A stretch of 64,000 bases of DNA, taken from the NCBI GenBank assembly GCA_002632325.1, contig NSJK01000007.1:62001-126000 (forward strand), given 5' to 3'. This stretch comes from Lysobacterales bacterium. GTDB taxonomy: Bacteria; Pseudomonadota; Gammaproteobacteria; Xanthomonadales; Rhodanobacteraceae. This document shows positions 40,709 to 50,323 of the stretch, piece by piece. Both the position numbers and the translations under genes were made by a program. The notes beneath the pieces are model-generated. The model was not told the origin of the DNA and made no database searches. It saw only the letters and a list, made by a program, of their open reading frames with translations. Position 1 is the first letter of the stretch. Each line of letters begins with the position of its first letter.

Positions 40709-42079
40709 GTGGCCACTGCACCGTTGCACATCGTCATTCTCGCCGCGGGCGAGGGCAAGCGCATGAAGTCGGGGCGCGCCAAGGTCCTGATGCCACTCGC
40801 GGGCCGCCCGATGCTCGCCCATGTGCTCGATACCGCACGCGCGCTGCAGCCGGCGCGCATTCACATGGTCTACGGCCACCTCGGCGCGCAGGTGCAGAAG
40901 GCCGCCACCGATCTGGGCGACATCACCTGGACCCTGCAGGCCGAACAGCGCGGCACCGGCCATGCGGTGCAACTCGCGCTCGAACAGATTCCCGACGAGG
41001 CACGCGTGCTGGTGCTGTATGGCGACGTGCCGCTGGTGCAGGCGCAGACCCTGCGTCGCCTGCTCGACAAGGAAGAACCGCTGGCGGCCATCGTTGCACA
41101 TCTGGACAGTCCCTACGGCTATGGTCGCGTCGTGCGCGACGGCATCGGCCGCATCCGCGCGATCGTCGAGGAAAAGGACACCTCGGTTGACCAACGCGCG
41201 ATCACCTGCATCAACAGCGGCATCCTCGTCGCCGATGCGCGCCGTCTGCGCACCTGGATCGCCAATCTGCGCGCCAACAACAGTCAGGGCGAGCTGTACC
41301 TGACCGACGTGTTTGCGCAGGCCGACGAAGAAGGCACGCCCGCATCGGCCGAGGTCTGCGCCAATCCGCAGGAAGTGTTCGGTGCCAACGATCCCTGGCA
41401 GCTGGCGGGTCTCGAGCGCATGCACCAGCGCAGCCGCGCAACCCAGCTCGCTGCGGCCGGCGTGCGCTTCGCCGATCCGATGCGTTTCGACCTGCGCGGC
41501 GACGTGCGCGTGGGCCGCGATGTCGAGATCGACATCGACGTGATCCTCGAAGGTCTGGTCGAGATCGGCGATGACGTGCACATCGGCCCGTACTGCCGCA
41601 TCCGCAACTCCACGCTCGCCGCCGGCACGGTGGTGCATTCACACTGCAATCTCGATGGCGTCGTCACCCACGGCGCCTGCTCGATCGGCCCGTTCGCGCG
41701 GCTGCGTTCGGGCACCGCGATCGCCGAAGGCGCGCACATCGGGAACTTCGTCGAGACCAAGCAGACGCGCATCGGAGCGCGCAGCAAGATCGGCCACCTG
41801 AGCTACCTCGGCGATACCCATGTCGGCGAGGACGTCAATGTCGGCGCCGGCACCATCACCTGCAACTACGATGGCGTGCGCAAGCACGTCACCCAGATCG
41901 ACGACGGCGCCTTCATCGGCTCCAACGCCTCGCTGGTCGCTCCGGTGCGCATCGGCAAGCAGGCCACGGTCGGTGCGGGCTCGGTGATCACGCGCGAAGC
42001 ACCCGACGGCGAGCTCAGCCTGGCGCGCGCGAAACAGACCCTCGTCGATGGCTGGAAGCGCCCGGAAAAGGGAGACTGA
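40709..42079 (+). CDS. glmU: GlmU, bifunctional GlcN-1-P acetyltransferase / uridyltransferase
   Basis: GlmU makes UDP-GlcNAc, the precursor of peptidoglycan and LPS, in the cytoplasm. The uridyltransferase domain starts with [18 protein letters not shown] (about 9-26). The acetyltransferase is a left-handed beta-helix of hexapeptide repeats (about 250-435) that includes [20 protein letters not shown] and NYDG. A GTG at 40709 with GGAG 7 nt ahead gives 456 residues, exactly the E. coli length. An upstream GTG at 40691 would add six residues. The usual partner glmS is not next door but 5.7 kb downstream. Confidence 0.95.
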   Translation: MATAPLHIVILAAGEGKRMKSGRAKVLMPLAGRPMLAHVLDTARALQPARIHMVYGHLGAQVQKAATDLGDITWTLQAEQRGTGHAVQLALEQIPDEARVLVLYGDVPLVQAQTLRRLLDKEEPLAAIVAHLDSPYGYGRVVRDGIGRIRAIVEEKDTSVDQRAITCINSGILVADARRLRTWIANLRANNSQGELYLTDVFAQADEEGTPASAEVCANPQEVFGANDPWQLAGLERMHQRSRATQLAAAGVRFADPMRFDLRGDVRVGRDVEIDIDVILEGLVEIGDDVHIGPYCRIRNSTLAAGTVVHSHCNLDGVVTHGACSIGPFARLRSGTAIAEGAHIGNFVETKQTRIGARSKIGHLSYLGDTHVGEDVNVGAGTITCNYDGVRKHVTQIDDGAFIGSNASLVAPVRIGKQATVGAGSVITREAPDGELSLARAKQTLVDGWKRPEKGD

Positions 42080-42130
42080 TCACTTGCCACACCTGCGCAC
42101 CTTCGCGCCCGCCCTGGCTGCGGGCAAGCG

Positions 42131-43423
<1,293 letters not shown>

Positions 43424-43559
43424 TCGCACTCGTGGCACGGACAACCTTGCCTGTACTCTCCCCGCCGGTATTGCCCCAATTTGCGCATTCCCCCGTGCAT
43501 GGCATGCTCTCATCGAGCGGGCGATGAAGGCGCGCGTGTACCACCCAAGGAGGAAATCC

Positions 43560-44630
43560 ATGATCCGTTTTCTGCATACCCTCGCCCTGGCCGCAGCGCT
43601 CGCCGTGGGCGCTCTGGCCCAGGCCGCTCCGCCCGATGGCGGCGCCGCTGCCACCAAGGCCGCTGCCAATCCGCCGCCCTGGTATCACTACACCTGGGAC
43701 ATCCCGATCATCAAGGGCGAGTACATCCCGATCAACGGCGGCACGCTCGGCTCGCTTGGGCTCACCTACACCGACGATGCCAACCGCACCTTCGGCGTCT
43801 CGACCTTCTACTACGACGCCGCCGGCAATCCGCAGACCGATGCCACGGGCGGGGTCATCACGATCAACGACGACGACACCCTGCGCCGCACCGGCGTCAT
43901 CGCCTCCACGCCCATCAGCTACTTCAAGATGAGCAACGGGCCGTGCCGGGGCTGCGCCGATCATCCGCGCACGCAAACCCAGACCAGCGATGTCGGCAAG
44001 TTCGAGTGGACCGGCCCACGCTCGGGCCGCTACACCCTCAACGGCCAGACTCAGGACATGGTGGAGGCCGTGAGCGGCCCGCCACTGGTCGCACCGACCG
44101 ATTTCTCGGGGCGGTGGTTGCTGGTGCTGCGGCGGGATCGGTCGGCTGCCAGCACACCGGAGGACCTCACGCATCGCGAAGCGGTGGGCTTCGTCGACAT
44201 CGTGCCGGTCAGCCAGGCGCGCACCTATACGGTGGTGACCTCGCCGGCGCCGGGCATGGTGCCGGTTGGGGTCGATCTGCCGCCGCCCGGTGCGCGGCTC
44301 TATGACGTGACCTGCACCGTGCCCGCGACGATCAACACCCCCGCGCCCTGCCGCCTCGACTGGTTTCTGAACAGCGACTCGACCGAGTACACGCTCTGGT
44401 TCGATGGCAACAACGTCGGGCGCTTTCTGGGCGTCAAGCGCGTCGCCGACACGCGCACGGTGTTCGACTATGGCTTTGAATACCCGCGCGTCTATGGTGC
44501 CGCCAACACGATCATCGGGCGCATGGCCCAACCGGCGGTCTGGGACGGCCAGGTTTACGACCTCAGCGAATTCGCGCTGTTTCGCGCCTCGCCTGCGGTG
44601 TCCGCAGGCGGCACCTGGCAGCCCAAGTGA
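43560..44630 (+). CDS. Secreted protein of unknown function
   Basis: A 356-residue exported protein with a signal peptide (about 1-23, AVGALAQAAPP) and an AAGGAGG ribosome binding site 7 nt before the ATG. The mature part is beta-rich, with Trp/Tyr-rich strands (WYHYTWDIPIIKGEYIPING), a Cys pair (GPCRGCADHP) and a second Cys pair flanking the strand VTCTVPATINTPAPCRLDW. It carries no tail of the I-F-x-x-x-F type. No family is recognised. It is convergent with the gene at 44688, which also encodes a Cys-rich beta protein. Confidence 0.72.
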   Translation: MIRFLHTLALAAALAVGALAQAAPPDGGAAATKAAANPPPWYHYTWDIPIIKGEYIPINGGTLGSLGLTYTDDANRTFGVSTFYYDAAGNPQTDATGGVITINDDDTLRRTGVIASTPISYFKMSNGPCRGCADHPRTQTQTSDVGKFEWTGPRSGRYTLNGQTQDMVEAVSGPPLVAPTDFSGRWLLVLRRDRSAASTPEDLTHREAVGFVDIVPVSQARTYTVVTSPAPGMVPVGVDLPPPGARLYDVTCTVPATINTPAPCRLDWFLNSDSTEYTLWFDGNNVGRFLGVKRVADTRTVFDYGFEYPRVYGAANTIIGRMAQPAVWDGQVYDLSEFALFRASPAVSAGGTWQPK

Positions 44631-44641
44631 TGCCCGTTCCA

Positions 44642-44671
44642 GCAAGGCCGATCCGACCGGATCGGCCTTGC
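44642..44671. terminator. Bidirectional hairpin between convergent genes
   Basis: GCAAGGCCGATCC and GGATCGGCCTTGC form a perfect 13-bp stem with a 4-nt loop, in the 57-bp gap between two convergent genes. It lacks a T-run on either strand, but its position and symmetry suit termination from both sides. Confidence 0.6.
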
Positions 44672-44687
44672 TGACCACGTGATCGGC

Positions 44688-45644
44688 TCAGGGGCAGGTC
44701 TGTTTGGGTCGTGACCAGTGGTAGGAACAGCAGGCGCCCGCAAAGCTCTGGTTGACGCCGGTGCCGCCGGTCGGGTTGTGTATCAGGTTTCCCTGCGACC
44801 ACACGTCCGAGCGGCAGAAGCCCCTGACCACCGTGACCTGGTTCATCGTGATCGTGCCGGTCTGGTAGTTGTCGAAACATGGTTGATTGGTCGGACAGTT
44901 GCCTTGTGCCGCCGGCCTCGGCTCATCGGCCATGTTGTTGGTGAAATAACCCACGCCGATGGGTGTGACCGCGCCCGATTCGCAGTTGGAAACGATCGCC
45001 GAAGCCTCGTAGTGCCGGCCCGGACCTTGCGGACAGGTGTCGGCTTCCGGCGGCGCGGCGCATTCGCCCGCGAAACCGGCCATGATCGGCCGGTAGGTAT
45101 AGCGGCGATCCCAGCCCGGGTAGTAGTTGCCATCGACCCGGCCCGTGCCGACATCGAGCGTGTAGATCTGGCAGGCCTCGTAGACCTTCTCCCCCGGCGT
45201 GCCGGCGGTTGGATCGGTACCGATGTTGCCGTCGGGGTCCAGATCCTTGAAGTTGACGAAGGCCACCGGCGCCGCCTGGGTGAAGGCGCCGGTGAAGTAG
45301 GCGGTGAGATCCTTGGTGAAGGCCCCGCCCGTGCCCTGGGCGGTGAGGGAACCGGCGGGGATCAGGCCGGTCACGGTCTGGTGGTTCTGGTTGGTCTGCG
45401 CGGCGATGTCGCGCTTGAGGCCGGTCACCGCGTTGGCCTCGTTCTCCACGCCGATGCCGGGCAGCTTTTCCGGCAGCGCACTGCCGCTTTCGGTGATGAC
45501 GGCGGTGGCCGGATCGCCGTCCTTGATCTTGCGCGCGACGATGACATAAGGCTGGCCGAAGGGCGTGATCGAGGAACCTGCGCCGGCGCGGTCGCAGAAG
45601 CCGGGCTTGCGCGACCTCGTGCGCCCGCGCGGACCGTCCGCCAC
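44688..45644 (-). CDS. Cys-rich beta protein, apparently 5'-truncated
   Basis: The last 280 or so residues read as a secreted-type beta protein with Cys-rich C-terminal parts (FVNFKDLDPDGNIGTD, AGECAAPPEADTCP, NCPTNQPCFDNY, then GACCSYHWSRPKQTC). There is no signal peptide. The frame stays open into the antitoxin gene on the other strand, but no good start is visible; a GTG at 45644 is the best compromise and an ATG at 45710 would overlap the antitoxin start. I infer that the 5' end was lost when the toxin-antitoxin pair arrived, so it may be a pseudogene. Confidence 0.45.
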   Translation of the reverse strand: MADGPRGRTRSRKPGFCDRAGAGSSITPFGQPYVIVARKIKDGDPATAVITESGSALPEKLPGIGVENEANAVTGLKRDIAAQTNQNHQTVTGLIPAGSLTAQGTGGAFTKDLTAYFTGAFTQAAPVAFVNFKDLDPDGNIGTDPTAGTPGEKVYEACQIYTLDVGTGRVDGNYYPGWDRRYTYRPIMAGFAGECAAPPEADTCPQGPGRHYEASAIVSNCESGAVTPIGVGYFTNNMADEPRPAAQGNCPTNQPCFDNYQTGTITMNQVTVVRGFCRSDVWSQGNLIHNPTGGTGVNQSFAGACCSYHWSRPKQTCP

Positions 45645-45673
45645 GCACCGCCGTGCAATGACTACAAATGTGC

Positions 45674-45679
45674 TATAAA
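45674..45679 (+). promoter_or_regulatory. -10 box of the toxin-antitoxin operon
   Basis: TATAAA lies 29 bp before the antitoxin ATG, with a GGAGG ribosome binding site in between. No good -35 was found 16-18 bp upstream, as expected if a regulator assists or represses here. Confidence 0.4.
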
Positions 45680-45708
45680 AAGGCCAAACGTAGCCGACGG
45701 AGGACGCC

Positions 45709-46170
45709 ATGGCGGCCGCGCAGCTCAAGAAGATCACCACGTTCCGGCGCAGCTTGCGCAGCGCTCCGCTCGATGAGCGCATGCGCATCGAACGCCAGGG
45801 CGTGCCCGCGGACATCGTGCGCGGCCTGCTCGGCCAGATGGACCTGACCGGCGCCGAGTTCCAGGCCCACATGGGCATCCCGAAGGCGACCTACACGAAA
45901 AAGATGCGGGAGAAGTCCGACCTCGATGGCACCACCGGCCAATCGGTGCTTGGCCTGCTCGAATTGGTGAACAAGGTCGAGGACATGCTGGCCCTCGAAA
46001 ACAATCCCGCTGCCAAGCGCTTCGACGCCGCGCGCTGGGTCGGTCGCTGGATCAGGGAACCCCAGCCCGCCCTGGGCAACAAGGCCCCCATCGAAGTGAT
46101 GGACACACCCAGCGGCAGGGCATCGGTGCTGCGCATCCTGGGCGCGGCGCAGAGCGGCGCCTATCAGTGA
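45709..46170 (+). CDS. Xre/MbcA/ParS-type antitoxin (DUF2384)
   Basis: A 153-residue antitoxin. An N-terminal Xre-like helix-turn-helix region (about 25-75, IVRGLLGQMDLTGAEFQAHM, GIPKATYTKKMR) is followed by the C-terminal toxin-binding domain (about 85-150), with LGLLELVNKVEDML and the closing APIEVMDTPSGRASVLRILG typical of DUF2384. It neutralises the RES toxin encoded next and probably represses its own promoter. The start has GGAGG 6-10 nt upstream. The stop overlaps the toxin start by 4 bp (ATGA). Confidence 0.9.
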   Translation: MAAAQLKKITTFRRSLRSAPLDERMRIERQGVPADIVRGLLGQMDLTGAEFQAHMGIPKATYTKKMREKSDLDGTTGQSVLGLLELVNKVEDMLALENNPAAKRFDAARWVGRWIREPQPALGNKAPIEVMDTPSGRASVLRILGAAQSGAYQ

Positions 46171-46640
46171 AACTGGCGCGCATCGGCTCGCGTGGGCCCG
46201 GCTGGAAGGCCGACGACCTGTCGGGTGCCGGTGCTGCACTCTCGCCGGGGCGCTGGAACCAGGAGGGCGAACGGGTGGTGTATGCGGCCATCCACGCCGC
46301 GCTGGCCGTGCTCGAAACGGTGGCGCACATCCAGGCGCACGGCCTGCCCATCCATCGCTACCTGGTGGAAATCGACGTGCCTGCCAGGGTGTGGGCACGG
46401 CGCAGGGTCATCGCACCCGATGAGCTGCCCAGGGGATGGGATGCCATCCCGCACACCGAAGTATCGCGCCAGTACGGATCACATTGGTATGTGCGCGGCG
46501 AGCAGGCCCTGTTGGAGTTGCCCTCGGCCATCGTGCCGGAGGAACGCATCGTGCTCATCCACGCCGCGCACCCGGATACCGCCACGCTGCGCGCACGCAT
46601 CGTGCGGCCATTCGATTACGGCTCGGTGCTGCGCAGCTGA
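46167..46640 (+). CDS. RES-domain toxin (NAD+-degrading)
   Basis: A 157-residue toxin of the RES family. Relatives degrade NAD+ by phosphorolysis or transfer ADP-ribose from it, which starves or arrests the cell. The name-giving residues are visible: Arg in SPGRWNQEGERVVYAA, Glu in ALAVLETVAH, and Ser in LELPSAIVPEER. Length is normal. It is translated with the antitoxin through a 4-bp overlap. It lies between surface-sugar genes, in a place where glmU and glmS are usually adjacent. Confidence 0.9.
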   Translation: MKLARIGSRGPGWKADDLSGAGAALSPGRWNQEGERVVYAAIHAALAVLETVAHIQAHGLPIHRYLVEIDVPARVWARRRVIAPDELPRGWDAIPHTEVSRQYGSHWYVRGEQALLELPSAIVPEERIVLIHAAHPDTATLRARIVRPFDYGSVLRS

Positions 46641-46703
46641 AGACCGACAGCACGCGCGACCGAAGCCTTAAACTGCGCGCACGAACCCGACCTGCGATTT
46701 CCC

Positions 46704-47711
46704 ATGCGCATCCTCGTCACCGGCGCCGCCGGCTTCATCGGATCCAACCTCAGCCATCGCCTGCTCGAACGCGGCGACAGCGTGCTCGGCTATGACAATC
46801 TCAACGACTATTACGACCCCGCACTCAAGCAGGCGCGACTCGACCGATTGACGCCGCACAAGGCGTTTTCCTTCGTCAAGGCCGCGCTCGAGGATCGCCC
46901 CGCGCTGGAACGCGCGTTCACCGACTTCCGACCGCAGCGCGTGGTCAACCTCGCCGCGCAGGCCGGCGTGCGTTACTCGCTGACCAATCCGCATGCCTAC
47001 GTGGAATCGAATCTGGTCGGCTTCGTCAACATCCTCGAAGCCTGTCGGCATGGCGGTGTCGAGCACCTCGTCTACGCCTCATCGAGTTCGGTCTACGGCG
47101 CCAACCGCAAGCTGCCGTTCTCGGTGCGCGATGCGGTCGATCATCCGGTCAGCCTGTATGCGGCGACCAAGAAAGCAAACGAATTGATGGCGCACACCTA
47201 CAGCCATCTCTACGCCCTGCCGACCACGGGACTGCGCTTCTTCACCGTGTATGGGCCATGGGGCCGGCCCGACATGGCGCTGTTCCTGTTCACACGCAAG
47301 ATTCTTGCCGGCGAGCCGATCGAAGTGTTCAACCACGGCAAGCATTCGCGTGATTTCACCTACATCGACGACATCGTCGAAGGCGTGATGCGCACGCTCG
47401 ACCACGTCGCCACGCCCAACCCGAACTTCGATCCCTTGGCGCCCGATCCGGGCAGCTCATCGGCGCCCTACCGCCTCTACAACATCGGCAACGACCGCCC
47501 GATCGAACTCGCGCGCTACATCGAACTGCTCGAAGCAAAACTCGGTCGCAGCGCGCAGAAGATCCTGCTGCCGATGCAGCCGGGTGATGTGCCCGACACC
47601 TGGGCCGATGTCGCCGAGCTGAGTCACGACACCGGCTATGCGCCCTCGACGCCGGTCGAAGTCGGCATCGAGCGCTTCGTCGACTGGTACCGCGCCTATT
47701 TCCGTGTCTGA
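46704..47711 (+). CDS. UDP-sugar 4-epimerase (CapI/UDP-glucuronate epimerase type)
   Basis: This 335-residue extended short-chain dehydrogenase/epimerase has an NAD motif [10 protein letters not shown] (about 7-16), the CapI-type [17 protein letters not shown], the catalytic Ser/Tyr-xxx-Lys in YASSSSVYG and YAATKKANE, and a [16 protein letters not shown] signature. The substrate is a UDP-uronic acid in close relatives; UDP-GlcNAcA from the dehydrogenase at 42131 is a possible substrate here, by inference. It is co-directional with glmS, 92 bp upstream of it. Confidence 0.88.
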   Translation: MRILVTGAAGFIGSNLSHRLLERGDSVLGYDNLNDYYDPALKQARLDRLTPHKAFSFVKAALEDRPALERAFTDFRPQRVVNLAAQAGVRYSLTNPHAYVESNLVGFVNILEACRHGGVEHLVYASSSSVYGANRKLPFSVRDAVDHPVSLYAATKKANELMAHTYSHLYALPTTGLRFFTVYGPWGRPDMALFLFTRKILAGEPIEVFNHGKHSRDFTYIDDIVEGVMRTLDHVATPNPNFDPLAPDPGSSSAPYRLYNIGNDRPIELARYIELLEAKLGRSAQKILLPMQPGDVPDTWADVAELSHDTGYAPSTPVEVGIERFVDWYRAYFRV

Positions 47712-47803
47712 GTCCGTGGTGGAAACCCGCCGGAAAGACACGCGCCGCACCATCGCCTGTCTCGGTCGCCGCATGCGACCTTCCAGTGTCAGGGTACTTG
47801 CGA

Positions 47804-49636
47804 ATGTGTGGCATCGTCGCCGCAACTGCGCGGCGTGACGTGGTTCCGGCGCTGTTCGCCGGCCTCAAGGCGCTCGAATACCGCGGCTACGATTCGGCCG
47901 GGATCTGCGTGCTCGAAAACGACGCACTGGCGCGGATTCGTGCTGCAGGCAAGGTCAGCGAGCTCGAAGCGCTCTACGTGCACTCGCCACTCGCCGGCAG
48001 CACCGGCATCGCGCACACGCGCTGGGCCACGCATGGCGAACCCAACACCGCCAACGCGCACCCGCATGTCTCCAGCGAACGCATCGCGGTCGTCCACAAC
48101 GGCATCATCGAAAATCACGCCGCGCTGCGCGCCGAACTCACAGCCAAGGGCTATCCATTCACGTCGCAGACCGACACCGAAGTGATCGCGCATCTGGTTG
48201 ATGCCGCGATCCGTGATGGCGCCAACTTGCGCGATGCAGTGATCGCGGCGACCACGCGCCTGCATGGCGCCTACGCGATCGCGGTGATGAGTCGCGATGA
48301 ACCCGGCACGATCGTCGGCGCACGTCGCGGCAGCCCGCTGGTGCTTGGGATCGGCAATGGCGAGCATTTCCTCGGCTCCGACGTGCAAGCACTGATCCGC
48401 CAGACCAATCGCGTGGTCTATCTCGAAGAAGGCGATGTTGCGCAGATCGGCAGCGACGGCTACGCGGTCTTCGATGCCGGCGGGGAGTCGGCGCAGCGGC
48501 GCGAACGCACCAGCGAACTGACCGCCGACGCGGTCGAACGCGGTGAGTATCGCCACTACATGCTCAAGGAGATCTTCGAGCAGCCGCGCGCGCTCGCCGA
48601 CACGCTGGAAGGCCGCATCGCCGACGGGCGCGTGTTGCCCAACATCTTCGGCGTCGATGCCGACCAGTTGCTGGGCAAGGTGCGCCACGTGCAGATCGTC
48701 GCCTGCGGCACGAGCTTTCACGCCGGCCTGGTCGCGCGCTACTGGCTGGAAGGCATCGCCGGCATTTCCTGCAACGTCGAAGTCGCCAGCGAATATCGCT
48801 ATCGGCGCAGCGTGGTGCGCGAGGGCACCTTGTTCCTGGCGGTGTCGCAGTCGGGCGAGACTGCCGACACGCTCGCCGCATTGCGTGATGGCCGCGCGCG
48901 CGGGTACCTCGGCTCGCTGGCGATCTGCAACGTGCCCGAATCGAGTCTGGTGCGCGAATCCGACCTCGTGCTGATGACGCGCGCCGGCCCCGAGATCGGC
49001 GTCGCCTCGACCAAGGCCTTCACCACACAGCTCGCCGCGCTCGCCCTGCTCACGATCGAGCTTGCGCGCCTCAATGGCACTGCGCCCGCGCGCTGCGCCG
49101 AACTGGTCACCGAACTGGCCAGCCTGCCGCGCGTAGTCGGCGAGATTCTCGAACTGGAAACCGCAATCGCGACGCTCGCCCATCGCTTCGTCGCCAAGCA
49201 TCATGCGCTGTTTCTCGGCCGCGGCGTGCACTATCCGATCGCACTCGAAGGCGCGCTCAAGCTCAAGGAAATTTCCTACATCCACGCCGAAGCCTATCCC
49301 GCCGGCGAACTCAAGCACGGCCCGCTCGCGCTGGTCGATGCGGGCATGCCGGTGGTCGCGGTCGCGCCCAACAACGCGCTGTTCGAAAAGCTCGCCTCCA
49401 ATCTCGAGGAAGTCCGCGCACGCGGCGGCGAGCTGTTCGTGTTTGCCGACACCGATGCGCCCGTGGTGCACAGTGATGGACGCGGCGCGGTGATCAAGGT
49501 CGCCTCGGGCGGCAGCTTCATCGCTCCGATCGTGTTCACCGTGCCGTTGCAGATCCTTGCCTACCACGTCGCCGTGCTGCGCGGCACCGATGTCGACCAG
49601 CCGCGCAATCTCGCCAAGAGCGTGACGGTCGAATAG
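47804..49636 (+). CDS. glmS: GlmS, glutamine-fructose-6-phosphate aminotransferase
   Basis: This 610-residue enzyme (E. coli 609) makes glucosamine 6-phosphate from fructose 6-phosphate and glutamine. The N-terminal Ntn-type amidotransferase begins MCGIVAATARRDVVPAL with Cys as nucleophile after Met removal, so I set the start at the ATG at 47804. Two SIS domains follow (IVACGTSFHAGLVARYW near 302, and ALFLGRGVHYPIALEGALKL near 468). The closing sequence DQPRNLAKSVTVE is standard. No glmS ribozyme or sRNA is visible. Confidence 0.96.
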   Translation: MCGIVAATARRDVVPALFAGLKALEYRGYDSAGICVLENDALARIRAAGKVSELEALYVHSPLAGSTGIAHTRWATHGEPNTANAHPHVSSERIAVVHNGIIENHAALRAELTAKGYPFTSQTDTEVIAHLVDAAIRDGANLRDAVIAATTRLHGAYAIAVMSRDEPGTIVGARRGSPLVLGIGNGEHFLGSDVQALIRQTNRVVYLEEGDVAQIGSDGYAVFDAGGESAQRRERTSELTADAVERGEYRHYMLKEIFEQPRALADTLEGRIADGRVLPNIFGVDADQLLGKVRHVQIVACGTSFHAGLVARYWLEGIAGISCNVEVASEYRYRRSVVREGTLFLAVSQSGETADTLAALRDGRARGYLGSLAICNVPESSLVRESDLVLMTRAGPEIGVASTKAFTTQLAALALLTIELARLNGTAPARCAELVTELASLPRVVGEILELETAIATLAHRFVAKHHALFLGRGVHYPIALEGALKLKEISYIHAEAYPAGELKHGPLALVDAGMPVVAVAPNNALFEKLASNLEEVRARGGELFVFADTDAPVVHSDGRGAVIKVASGGSFIAPIVFTVPLQILAYHVAVLRGTDVDQPRNLAKSVTVE

Positions 49637-49777
49637 CGCAAGGCCGCGCGCCGCGGGTTGCGCCCGTGCCTTGGCCTTGGCTGCAGACCCAATCCGGATC
49701 GGGCTGCACCCTACCCATTCCCGCAGCAAGGCTCCGGCACGGCCGTCGAAGCCCTGCGTGACGAGGCCTTCATGCGC

Positions 49778-49783
49778 TAGGAT
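49778..49783 (+). promoter_or_regulatory. -10 box ahead of the second sigma factor
   Basis: TAGGAT ends 6 nt before the ATG at 49790, and no Shine-Dalgarno sequence fits in between. As at amn, this spacing points to a leaderless transcript. Confidence 0.35.
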
Positions 49784-49789
49784 TTCCTC

Positions 49790-50323
49790 ATGCAATCCAA
49801 TGAATCGGGCGCTGCCGGCGCAGCGGGCAACTCGCCGGAGGTGATCGCACAGGTCTACCAGTGCCTGCACGACCTGGCACGGCGACACCTCGCCGGCGAG
49901 CGCGCCGGGCACACGCTCAACACCACGGCGCTGGTCCACGAGGCCTGGCTCGCGTTTTCGAACGCTGCGCCAGCGGCGCTCGATGGCTCTCAGTTCTATG
50001 CCTATGCCGCGACCACGATGCGCCACATCCTCATCGACCACGCACGCCGGCGTCTCGCGCAGAAGCGCGGCAGCGGCGAGGTGCATCTGGATCTCGAAGC
50101 GGTCGAAATACCAGTCGACGACGCCGCGAATGAGCTGCTCGCGCTCGATAATGCACTTGAACGTCTTTCCGCACTGGAGCCGCGCCTGTCGCAGGTGGTC
50201 GAACTGCGCTTCTTTGCCGGCCTCTCGGTCGAGCAGACTGCGCGGGCGCTCGAGATCGTGCCGCGCAGCGTGGTGCGCGACTGGGCGCGTGCGCGCGCCT
50301 TCCTGCGCGAGGTGATGGCGTGA
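49790..50323 (+). CDS. ECF-type RNA polymerase sigma factor (module 2)
   Basis: A 177-residue paralogue of the factor at 490. Region 2 shows ALVHEAWLAFSNA and MRHILIDHARRR; region 4 shows VVELRFFAGLSVEQTARALE and RSVVRDWARAR. Its last codons overlap the start of the kinase gene (GTGA, 50320-50323), a tighter coupling than in module 1. The ATG at 49790 is preceded by a -10-like box and no ribosome binding site. Confidence 0.9.
   Translation: MQSNESGAAGAAGNSPEVIAQVYQCLHDLARRHLAGERAGHTLNTTALVHEAWLAFSNAAPAALDGSQFYAYAATTMRHILIDHARRRLAQKRGSGEVHLDLEAVEIPVDDAANELLALDNALERLSALEPRLSQVVELRFFAGLSVEQTARALEIVPRSVVRDWARARAFLREVMA

Noticed and set aside
47712..47803. A glmS ribozyme or regulatory RNA ahead of glmS
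   Set aside because: The 92-bp gap is too short and lacks the ribozyme core, which is in any case a Gram-positive feature.
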